Under the pieces are notes generated by a model. The model did no database searches and had not been told where the DNA came from. It was given only the letters and a program-made list of their open reading frames with translations. From Pseudomonadota bacterium (GTDB taxonomy: Bacteria > Pseudomonadota > Gammaproteobacteria > Burkholderiales > Burkholderiaceae_B): a DNA stretch of 12,880 nucleotides. The position numbers were made by a program, and so were the translations under genes. Of the stretch, positions 5,244 through 12,880 are shown in pieces (position 1 is the first letter of the stretch; the number at the start of each line of letters is the position of its first letter). Where the stretch lies: assembly GCA_023386765.1 (NCBI GenBank), contig JAEWJD010000389.1, positions 1 to 12,880 on the forward strand, written 5' to 3'.

Positions 5244-8200
5244 ATGGCAAAGCGTGTAGCAATCATTGGCTTGGCGTTCCGATTCCCGGGCACCAGCACC
5301 GAACAATATTGGCCCGACCTTCTGGACGGCAAGAACCTGATCACACAGGTCGATACCGGACGCTGGTCTTCCGACGCCTATCTGCATCCGGCCAAGGACC
5401 AGCCAGGCACTGCCTACACGCATGCCGCCGGCACCCTGGGTGACATCTCGGGGTTTGACGCCGACTTTTTCGGGATTTCGCCGCGCGAAGCCGAACTGAT
5501 GGATCCCCAGCAGCGTCTGTTGCTGGAAATGAGCTGGGAAGCCATGGAAGACGCGGGCGTCAAGCCCTCTTCCCTGCGCGGCAGCAACTGTGGGGTCTAC
5601 ATCGGCATTTCGAGCGCCGACTATGCCTATCGGATGGCCGAAGACCTGTCGGCGGTCGACTCCTCGACCGCCACCGGCAATACCTCCAGCATCGCGGCCA
5701 ACCGCCTGTCGTACTTCTTTGACCTGCGTGGGCCCAGCATCGCGATGGACACGGCCTGCTCGTCCTCGCTGGTGGCGTTCCACCAGGCCTGCCGGGCCAT
5801 CCAGGGCGGCGAGTGCAGCCATGCCCTGACGGGCGGTATCAGCCTGCACCTGCACCCCTATGGCTTCATCACCTTCTCCAAGGCTTCGATGCTCTCGCGC
5901 CAGGGCATGTGCAATGTGTTCGACGAGGGTGGCGACGGCTATGTCCGCTCCGAGGGCGGCGGGATCTTCCTGCTGAAGGATCTTGATCTCGCGCTCGCCG
6001 ATGGCGACCGCATCCTGGCCGTCGTCGCCGGCTCGGCCGTCAACACCGATGGCCGCAAATCCGGCCTGACGGTGCCCAGCGCCGAGGCCCAGGCCGAACT
6101 GATGCGCGGCGTCTACGCCCAGGCCGGCATCTCGCCGGCGGACCTCGACTACCTGGAAGCACACGGCACCGGCACCCCGGTTGGCGACCCCATCGAGACG
6201 CGTGCCATCGGCGCAGCGCTCGGCAAGCGGCGCGCCAATACACGCCCGCTGCCGATCGGCTCGATCAAGAGCAATATGGGTCACCTGGAGCCGGCCTCCG
6301 GCGTGGCCGGCATGGTCAAGGCCATCTATGCGCTGCGTCATCGCCTGGTGCCGGCCACCATTGGCATCCGCAAGATCAATCCCAACATCGCGCTCCAGGA
6401 CTGGAACATCGAGGTCGTCACCCAGAACCTGGCGCTCAAGCCGCAAGGCAAGCTCACCATCGGCGTGAACTCCTTCGGTTTCGGCGGCGCCAATGCGCAC
6501 ATCATTCTGGAAAGCGCACCGCCGGCCGCCGGAACCTCCACCACCAAACTGGTGAAGAACGCGCCGGTGCCGCTGGTGGTGACAGGCAAGTCCCAGGCAG
6601 CCCTGCGCGCAGCGGCAGCCTCGCTGGCCCAGCGCCTGCGCGCCCATACCGACCGCAGTCTGTACGACATTGCCTATCAATCGGCTCGACGACGCGACTG
6701 GCATGCCGAGCGCGCGCTGGTGTTCGCCAGCGACCCCTTGCACGCAGCCGATGATCTGCAGGCACTGGCCGACGGCAACGCGGCCAAGTACCGCGTCGCC
6801 ACCGGCACAGGCCTGTCCCAGGCGCGCGGCCCGGTCTTCGTCTACTCGGGTAACGGATCGCAATGGGCCGGCATGGGCCAGCGCCTGATGGCCGACCCGG
6901 TATTCGCGGCGGCCGTCCACGAAGTCGATGCCTTGTTCGCCGACTATTCGGACTTCTCGCCCGCCGCCGAGCTCAGTTCGGCCAGCAGCACGGATCGCTA
7001 CGACTACGCCGAAATCGCCCAACCGACGCTATTCGCCGTGCAGGTCGGCCTCACCCGCATGCTGGCGCAGCGCGGCGTGGTACCCATGGCCACCATGGGC
7101 CACAGCGTCGGCGAAATCGCCGCTGTCTGGGCCTGCGGCGCGTTGTCCCTGCCGGAAGCCGTCAAGGTCATCTATCACCGCAGCCGCCTGCAAGGTCTGA
7201 CCAAGGGCCGGGGCCGCATGACGGCCGTCGGCATCAGCGCGGCCGAAACCGAAGCGCTCATCGCCGAATTCAAGCTGGGCCATGGCCTGGCCCTGGCAGG
7301 CGCCAACAGCCACCGGGGCGCGACGGTAGCCGGCGACCCGGCTCAGCTGGATGCCCTGGAAGCCGTCCTCGAAGAGCGCGGCGTCTTCTACCGCCGCCTG
7401 AACCTGGACTACGCCTTTCACAGCCCTGCGATGGACAGCATCGAGAGCGGCATCATGCAATCGCTGGCCGGCCTCAAGCCGCGCGATGCCGACCTGCCGT
7501 TCTATTCCACCGTCAGTGGCGCCAAGCAGGATGGCCGCGCCCTGAACGCCGCCTACTGGTGGCGCAACGTGCGCCTGCCGGTCAAGTTCGAGGATGCCAG
7601 CGCCGCCGCCATCGAAGACGGCTTCAATGTGTTCGTCGAGATCGGGCCACACCCCGTGCTGCGGGCTTATCTGAAAGACGCGCTGAGCCAGGCCGATCGT
7701 GAAGGCCGCGTCCTGATCACCGCTTCGCGCGGCGGCGACGACCCGGAAAAAATCCACGATATCGCCGGCCAGCTGATTCTGAGCGGCGCCCACGTCAACT
7801 GGGAAACGCTTTTCCCGTGGCAGGGTGCTTATGCTGCGATGCCCAGCTACCCCTGGCAGCGCGAGCGTCATTGGCATCCCATCACCGCCCAATCGCCGGG
7901 CCTGCTCATGCGTCAGCGGGTGCATCCGCTGCTGGGTTACGCCCATGGCCAGCAGGACGGCCTGTGGGAGAACACCCTCGACACGCAGCAGCATCGGCTG
8001 CTGGCCGACCACGTGGTCGGCGACGCGGTGGTGTTCCCCGGCACCGGCTTTGCCGAGATCGCCCTGGCCGCCGCCACGCAATGGCAACCCGGCGACTATG
8101 CGGACATCGAAGAACTCGAGATCCGCGCCCCGCTGCTGCTGGCCCCCTCTCCCAGCAAGTGCCTGCGCGTCGAACTTGAAAAGCGCGATGGCCGTCTGTG

Positions 8201-11200
8201 GATACAGGCTCGCGAACTGGGCAGCGATACGCCCTGGACGCTGCACGCCGGCGGCCGCATCCGCCAGGAGGCCGATGGCGCCTTGCTGGCGACCGGCGAT
8301 GCCTTGTTGCTGCCAGCCCGCGCGCCGGACTTCGATGCCGCCGAGCACCAGCGGCTGACCACCAGCGTCGGCCTGGACTACGGCCCGGCCTTCCGGGCGG
8401 TGGCGCATGGCTGGAATGAAGCCCCCGACAGCGTCCTGGCCGTCCTGCAGCCGGATGACAGCCTGACCGACGAACTGCCGCGCACGCATCTGCATCCGGC
8501 CCTGCTGGATTGCACGTTCCAGCTCATCATCCAGCTGCTCAAGGACGACCCGGCCATGGGCCGTGGCATCGCCTTCGTACCTGCCAAGATCGGACGCCTC
8601 TGCCTGCATACGGGACAGGGGCAGCCCAAGTACGCCCGTGCCCGCCTGCGCCGCCGCACGCCGCATTCCCTGACAGCAGACTTCGATCTCTTCGATGCCG
8701 CCGGCAAGCGCATTGCCTGCGTGCGCGAAGCGCGCTTTCGCAGCATCCGCCTGCGCAAGACCGGCAGCGAACACCTGGACTTCGTCGACGCCATCCTGAC
8801 GCCCTGCCCGCATCCGGATGCTTCGCCGCGCACCAGCCTGCTGCCGGCCGACACGCTGAGGCGCACGCTGCAGCAGGTGGCCCGGGATGAAGGCCACAGC
8901 GACGACGACCGCTACACCCAGGAAGTCGATCCTCTGCTTGAAAGCCTGTGCGACCGCCTGGCGCTGGAAGCCTTGCGCACCATCAGCAGCAGTGGCCAGG
9001 CCCTGTCTGCCGCCCAGGTCGAACGCCGGCTGCGCCAGCACCCCGAAGCGGCCACTCTCTTTAACCTGACGATCAACCGCGCGCTCGCCGCCGGCCTGGC
9101 CACCGCCTCGCCCACCGGCTGGACCCTGCTGCAAGACGACAGCGATGACACCGCCAGCGCGGAAGACATCTGGAACAGCCTGCTGCGCGAGTATCCGGAC
9201 TACTTCCCTGCCATCTTTGCCGCGGGACGCATCGGCCTGCATCTGGCCGAGTTGCTGCAAGGCAGCGCCAACATCGAGGACGTAGCACCCAAGGCCGTCA
9301 CCCCGACCATCATCAGCCGCCTGGTGCTGGGCGCCGAACGCGGCCAGGCGCTGGCAAGCGCTTTGGCCCAGGCCCTGCACAACGCGGCTGCCCGGCGTCA
9401 ACCCGGCCAACGCCTGGGCCTGCTGGAAATCGGCCAGGGTGCGCCGCTGTTCGGGCCGGCCTGCTGCGCGACACTGGATCTGCGGATCGCCGACTACTGC
9501 TATGCCTCGCTCGACAGCCAGGCTGTCGAAGATGCGCGCCACGCGCAGCTGGATCGCTTTCCCGATGCCAGCGCGGCCTTGATCGGCGAACCTGCCGAAG
9601 GTGCGCCCAAACAGTATGACCTGGTCGTCCTGCATCATGAATTCGACTCGCCGCAAGCGGGCCGCGAAGCCCTGGATTACGCCTTGGCGCATCTCAAGGC
9701 GGGCGGTACGCTGCTGATCCGCGGCACCCAGCCGTCTGCCTGGATGGATTTCATCTTCGGCGCCCGCGCCTCGTGGTGGCAGCAGGAGCAGGAGCAACTG
9801 CTCAGCGCCTTGCCGCGGCCGGCCGACTGGCAGGCCCTGCTGCAGCCCATGGGGCTGCATTGCGAGCCCTTGCTGGAGTTCGCGCCGGGCAGTCAGTCCG
9901 GTGCCTATCTGCTGCTGGCCAGCTCCACTGCCCAGGCGCTGCCGGCACCTGTCTGTGAGCCGCGTCAGCTGCTGCTTCTTACCGGCGCGGCGGAAACCCG
10001 GGGCGCACGGCTGGCCCAGGCCCTGCAGACCGGTCTGCAACACGCGGGGCAATCGTGCCAGGTGGCGCCTGCCGGATCGGCGGCACATCTGGATGCGCTG
10101 ATCAACGAGGTGCGCGTTCAGCATGGCCCCGTGCACGACATCGTGCTGCTGGCCGGCTGGGGTGACGAGTGCGATGACGACGCCCAGCGCCTGCAGCTTC
10201 AGGTGCAACGTTGCGCCATGGCGGCCGCGCTTATCCAGGCCTGCGAGCGCACCGACACCCCCGCCACCGTCTGGCTGTTGACCCGCAATGCAGGCGTGAC
10301 CATGGGCGGCGGCGATCCGACCAGCCAGGCGCTGGCCGACACCGCCCTGTGGGGCTATGGCCGCACGCTGGCAAACGAGGCCTCCAATTACCGCATCCGC
10401 CTGGTTGACCTCGCCGACAGCGAAGCCGCCACCCAGACCATGCTGCTGGATCTGCTGCGCCCTGACGTGGAAGACGAAGTACTCATCGACGCGGCCGGCG
10501 AGCGCCTGGCCCCGCGCCTGCATGTCGTGCCGCGTCCGGCGCCGCAACGCGCGGATGAAGACAGCCAGGCTTATCGCCTGGGCTTTGACTTCCCCGGCCA
10601 GCTGCGCAATCTGCGCTGGGAAGCCTACGAGGCGCCGCAACCGGCCGATGACCAGATCGAGGTCCGCATCCATGCCACGGGGCTGAACTTCCGTGACGTG
10701 ATGTATGCATTGGGCCTGCTGTCCGATGAAGCCATCGAGGATGGTTTTGCCGGCCCCACCCTGGGCCTGGAGTTCTCCGGCGTGGTGACCCGCGTGGGCA
10801 GCGCCGTACAGGACTACCGCACCGGCGACAGCGTGGTGGGATTCGGCCCGGCCAGTTTCGGCGACCGCGTGCTGACCCATGCCAGCGCCATCTCAGCCAT
10901 TCCCGACGGCATCTCCTTCGAAGCCGCCGCCACCATTCCAAGCACCTTCTTCACGGTCTACTACGCCCTGCACCATCTGGCACGCCTGGAAGAAGGAGAG
11001 AAAATCCTGATCCACGGCGCAGCCGGTGGCGTCGGCATCGCCGCCATCCAGTTCGCCCAATGGCGTGGCGCCGACATCTACGCCACGGCCGGCTCGGAAG
11101 AAAAGCGCGACTTCCTGCGCATGATGGGCGTGCAGCATGTCTACGACTCGCGCTCGCTGGCCTACGGCGATGCCATCCTGGCCGACACCGGTGGCCAGGG

Positions 11201-12836
11201 CGTGGACGTAGTGCTCAACTCACTGGCTGGCGAGGCGATCAATCGCAACCTGCAGGTATTGCGCCCCTTCGGGCGCTTCCTGGAGCTAGGTAAACGCGAT
11301 TTCTACGAAAACACCCGGATCGGCCTGCGCCCCTTCCGCAACAACATCAGCTACTTCGGCATCGACGCCGACCAGTTGATGTGCGAGCGCCCGGACCTGA
11401 CGCGCCGCCTGTTCGGCGAGATGATGGACCTGTTCAGCGAAGGCGTCCTGCATCCGCTGCCCTATACCGTCTTCGACGCCAATGAAGTGGTCGACGCGTT
11501 CCGCTACATGCAGCAGGCGCGCCAGATCGGCAAGATCGTGATCACCTATCGCGATGGCATCCAGCAGGTACAGCAGCGCCAGCCTCAAGCTGCGCCGCAA
11601 CTGCAATTGCCCGCCGACGCCAGCTACCTGGTGACGGGTGGCCTGGGTGGTTTTGGCCTGCGCACCGCGCAATGGCTGGCAGAAAAAGGGGCCCGCCACC
11701 TCGTGCTGATCAGCCGCAGCGGCCCGTCCACCGACAGTGCCCGCGAAGCCATCACCGCGCTGACCGCCGCCGGCGTGCAGGTCCACGCCGCCGCCTGCGA
11801 CGTCACCGACAAGCAGGCCCTGGCCCAGTTGCTGGCGAAGCTGCCGGCCGGCATGCCCCCGCTGCGCGGCATCGTGCACGCTGCGGTAGTCATCGACGAT
11901 GGCCTGGCCCGCAGCACCAGCGCCACGCAGATCGAGCGCACCATGTCCGCCAAGGTGCTGGGCGCTTATCATCTGCACGCGCTCACGCAGGATCTGCCGC
12001 TCGATTTCTGCATCTATTATTCGTCGGCCACCACGCTTTTCGGCAACCCTGGCCAGAGCAACTACGTCGCGGCGAACCATTGGCTCGAAGCCCTGGCCGC
12101 CCACCGTCGCGCCCTTGGCCTGCCCGCCACCTGCGTACGCTGGGGCGCCATCGACGATGTCGGTTTCCTGGCCCGCAACGAAAAGATCAAAGACGCACTG
12201 CAAAGTCGCATGGGCGGTGCCGCACTGGAATCCGCGGTCGCCCTGCAGGCGCTGGAACACATGCTGCTGGCCGACGCCAGCGGCCTGGGCGTGCTCGAGC
12301 TGGATTGGAATGCGCTCAGCCGCTTCCTGCCCAGCGCCAGCGCTCCCAAGTTCGGCGCCCTGGCGCGCCGCAGCGGCGAACATGCCAGCGATGAAGACCA
12401 TGGCAACAACATCGCCCATCTGCTGGCTACGCTGGATGACGAAGCCCTGCATGCGGCCTTCGGCGACATCCTGAAGACCGAGATCGGCGAGATCCTGCGC
12501 GTGTCGGCCGACAAGATCGACGCGGACCGCTCCATTTACGATATGGGGCTGGACTCGCTGATGGGTGTCGAACTGATCGTGGCGCTGGAGAACCGCTTCG
12601 GCATCCGCCTGCCGGTCATGGCCCTGTCGGAAAGCCCCACGGTCAACAAGCTGGCCAGCCGCCTGATCCCGCTGCTGCGCGGCGAAAGCGCGCCCGAAGG
12701 GGCTGACGCCATGGCCGCCACCGTCGAGAAGCTGGTCGCGGACCACGACGCCGATGTCTCTGCGACCGCCATCACCGAGTTCGTCGAAGAACTCAAGAGC
12801 GGCGAAGGTGGCGCGGCGCAGCGCATGATCCCGTAA
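5244..12836 (+). CDS. Single-module highly reducing type I polyketide synthase (KS-AT-DH-psiMT-psiKR-ER-KR-ACP)
   Basis: A 2530-residue cytoplasmic megasynthase that should extend an acyl chain on its own carrier domain and fully reduce each unit. Ketosynthase, about 1-427: DTACSSS with C172, EAHGTGT with H307, SNMGHLE with H347. Acyltransferase, about 530-850: GHSVGE with S621, R646, and YAFHSP with H726, suggesting malonyl-CoA. Dehydratase, about 894-1175: H923 in HVVGDAVVFP and D1089 in LLDCTFQ. A methyltransferase-like region, about 1223-1565, has a degraded SAM motif (EIGQGAP, 1395-1401). A structural ketoreductase half spans about 1575-1765. Enoylreductase, about 1786-2102: GAAGGVG at 1925-1931. 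Ketoreductase, about 2126-2370: TGGLGGFG at 2131-2138, S2261, Y2274, and IDD at 2217-2219 (B-type pattern). Carrier protein, about 2400-2480: GLDSL with S2438. No thioesterase follows, only an acidic tail of about 50 residues, and there is no N-terminal docking segment. Iterative use is inferred from the lone complete module. Product and release enzyme are unknown; WcbR-like lipid synthases are a possible but unproven relation. Confidence 0.95.
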   Translation: MAKRVAIIGLAFRFPGTSTEQYWPDLLDGKNLITQVDTGRWSSDAYLHPAKDQPGTAYTHAAGTLGDISGFDADFFGISPREAELMDPQQRLLLEMSWEAMEDAGVKPSSLRGSNCGVYIGISSADYAYRMAEDLSAVDSSTATGNTSSIAANRLSYFFDLRGPSIAMDTACSSSLVAFHQACRAIQGGECSHALTGGISLHLHPYGFITFSKASMLSRQGMCNVFDEGGDGYVRSEGGGIFLLKDLDLALADGDRILAVVAGSAVNTDGRKSGLTVPSAEAQAELMRGVYAQAGISPADLDYLEAHGTGTPVGDPIETRAIGAALGKRRANTRPLPIGSIKSNMGHLEPASGVAGMVKAIYALRHRLVPATIGIRKINPNIALQDWNIEVVTQNLALKPQGKLTIGVNSFGFGGANAHIILESAPPAAGTSTTKLVKNAPVPLVVTGKSQAALRAAAASLAQRLRAHTDRSLYDIAYQSARRRDWHAERALVFASDPLHAADDLQALADGNAAKYRVATGTGLSQARGPVFVYSGNGSQWAGMGQRLMADPVFAAAVHEVDALFADYSDFSPAAELSSASSTDRYDYAEIAQPTLFAVQVGLTRMLAQRGVVPMATMGHSVGEIAAVWACGALSLPEAVKVIYHRSRLQGLTKGRGRMTAVGISAAETEALIAEFKLGHGLALAGANSHRGATVAGDPAQLDALEAVLEERGVFYRRLNLDYAFHSPAMDSIESGIMQSLAGLKPRDADLPFYSTVSGAKQDGRALNAAYWWRNVRLPVKFEDASAAAIEDGFNVFVEIGPHPVLRAYLKDALSQADREGRVLITASRGGDDPEKIHDIAGQLILSGAHVNWETLFPWQGAYAAMPSYPWQRERHWHPITAQSPGLLMRQRVHPLLGYAHGQQDGLWENTLDTQQHRLLADHVVGDAVVFPGTGFAEIALAAATQWQPGDYADIEELEIRAPLLLAPSPSKCLRVELEKRDGRLWIQARELGSDTPWTLHAGGRIRQEADGALLATGDALLLPARAPDFDAAEHQRLTTSVGLDYGPAFRAVAHGWNEAPDSVLAVLQPDDSLTDELPRTHLHPALLDCTFQLIIQLLKDDPAMGRGIAFVPAKIGRLCLHTGQGQPKYARARLRRRTPHSLTADFDLFDAAGKRIACVREARFRSIRLRKTGSEHLDFVDAILTPCPHPDASPRTSLLPADTLRRTLQQVARDEGHSDDDRYTQEVDPLLESLCDRLALEALRTISSSGQALSAAQVERRLRQHPEAATLFNLTINRALAAGLATASPTGWTLLQDDSDDTASAEDIWNSLLREYPDYFPAIFAAGRIGLHLAELLQGSANIEDVAPKAVTPTIISRLVLGAERGQALASALAQALHNAAARRQPGQRLGLLEIGQGAPLFGPACCATLDLRIADYCYASLDSQAVEDARHAQLDRFPDASAALIGEPAEGAPKQYDLVVLHHEFDSPQAGREALDYALAHLKAGGTLLIRGTQPSAWMDFIFGARASWWQQEQEQLLSALPRPADWQALLQPMGLHCEPLLEFAPGSQSGAYLLLASSTAQALPAPVCEPRQLLLLTGAAETRGARLAQALQTGLQHAGQSCQVAPAGSAAHLDALINEVRVQHGPVHDIVLLAGWGDECDDDAQRLQLQVQRCAMAAALIQACERTDTPATVWLLTRNAGVTMGGGDPTSQALADTALWGYGRTLANEASNYRIRLVDLADSEAATQTMLLDLLRPDVEDEVLIDAAGERLAPRLHVVPRPAPQRADEDSQAYRLGFDFPGQLRNLRWEAYEAPQPADDQIEVRIHATGLNFRDVMYALGLLSDEAIEDGFAGPTLGLEFSGVVTRVGSAVQDYRTGDSVVGFGPASFGDRVLTHASAISAIPDGISFEAAATIPSTFFTVYYALHHLARLEEGEKILIHGAAGGVGIAAIQFAQWRGADIYATAGSEEKRDFLRMMGVQHVYDSRSLAYGDAILADTGGQGVDVVLNSLAGEAINRNLQVLRPFGRFLELGKRDFYENTRIGLRPFRNNISYFGIDADQLMCERPDLTRRLFGEMMDLFSEGVLHPLPYTVFDANEVVDAFRYMQQARQIGKIVITYRDGIQQVQQRQPQAAPQLQLPADASYLVTGGLGGFGLRTAQWLAEKGARHLVLISRSGPSTDSAREAITALTAAGVQVHAAACDVTDKQALAQLLAKLPAGMPPLRGIVHAAVVIDDGLARSTSATQIERTMSAKVLGAYHLHALTQDLPLDFCIYYSSATTLFGNPGQSNYVAANHWLEALAAHRRALGLPATCVRWGAIDDVGFLARNEKIKDALQSRMGGAALESAVALQALEHMLLADASGLGVLELDWNALSRFLPSASAPKFGALARRSGEHASDEDHGNNIAHLLATLDDEALHAAFGDILKTEIGEILRVSADKIDADRSIYDMGLDSLMGVELIVALENRFGIRLPVMALSESPTVNKLASRLIPLLRGESAPEGADAMAATVEKLVADHDADVSATAITEFVEELKSGEGGAAQRMIP

Positions 12837-12865
12837 ACCCGGTGCCGCGGCGCAGCGCGCCCCGG

Positions 12866-12873
12866 CCCCCCCC
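12866..12873. repeat. Run of eight C after the polyketide synthase
   Basis: A homopolymer of eight C lies 30 nt after the PKS stop codon, at the very end of the window, in a GC-rich stretch with no gene visible. Short C runs can vary in length by slippage and affect the following gene, but eight is modest and nothing downstream can be seen. Confidence 0.5.
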
Positions 12874-12880
12874 TGTCAAG

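Noticed and set aside
4651..5259. Plus-strand open frame of 202 codons in the gene-free region, overlapping the PKS start
   Set aside because: No ribosome binding site, no domain pattern, and it overlaps the PKS start in another frame.
4980..7022. Minus-strand open frame of 680 codons across the PKS start
   Set aside because: Same cause; it spans the non-coding region and the KS/AT coding strand and has no recognisable protein features.
7029..10880. Minus-strand open frame of 1283 codons opposite the PKS
   Set aside because: It is a shadow of the PKS frame in GC-rich DNA: the translation is low-complexity (A, G, Q, R, H rich) with no domain motif, while the plus strand carries intact catalytic motifs throughout.
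11286..12746. Minus-strand open frame of 486 codons opposite ER-KR-ACP
   Set aside because: Shadow of the PKS; composition is biased and there is no ribosome binding site or family resemblance.
1..12880. CRISPR arrays, tRNA/rRNA genes, insertion sequences
   Set aside because: I saw no regularly spaced direct repeats, no tRNA-like cloverleaf arms and no transposase-like protein in any frame.

Overview
The window is high-GC, densely coded DNA. The gene families present (Tag, a CxxCxxCC YkgJ-type protein, SoxR, a FecR-domain protein, AraC and TauE/SafE regulator-transporter pair) and the codon use suggest a betaproteobacterial chromosome, most likely Burkholderiales/Alcaligenaceae (Bordetella or Achromobacter-like). 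That assignment is inferred from general impression; no marker gene in the window proves it.

Left part (1-4394): seven ordinary chromosomal genes. On the minus strand are the N-terminus of an AsmA-family protein cut by the window edge, and the DNA repair enzyme Tag (3-methyladenine DNA glycosylase I). Diverging from tag on the plus strand is a small cysteine-cluster protein of the YkgJ family. It converges with soxR, which has a perfect 18-bp SoxR-box palindrome only 8 nt before its GTG start. Next, also on the minus strand, come a membrane-anchored FecR-domain protein without its usual partners and an AraC-family regulator. The AraC gene diverges from a TauE/SafE-family permease (plus strand) across an 86-bp control region with an interrupted inverted repeat.

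Middle (4395-5243): about 850 bp with no convincing gene. It holds a long imperfect stem-loop just after the tauE stop, a short heptamer repeated three times in alternating orientation, and a small perfect hairpin. It separates the housekeeping block from the polyketide synthase gene and probably contains that gene's promoter and leader.

Right part (5244-12836): one very large gene for a 2530-residue, single-module type I polyketide synthase. The domain order read from the sequence is KS-AT-DH-(degenerate methyltransferase)-(structural KR half)-ER-KR-ACP, with no thioesterase and no N-terminal docking region. All reductive domains keep their catalytic motifs. The protein therefore looks like an iterative, fully reducing synthase that builds a saturated, fatty-acid-like chain and hands it to a separate release or transfer enzyme, presumably encoded beyond the right edge. 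Its overall plan recalls fungal highly reducing PKSs and, by general resemblance only, bacterial lipid-type PKSs such as the WcbR-like capsule enzymes. It is the main point of biological interest. The last 44 bases hold no gene, but carry a run of eight C.
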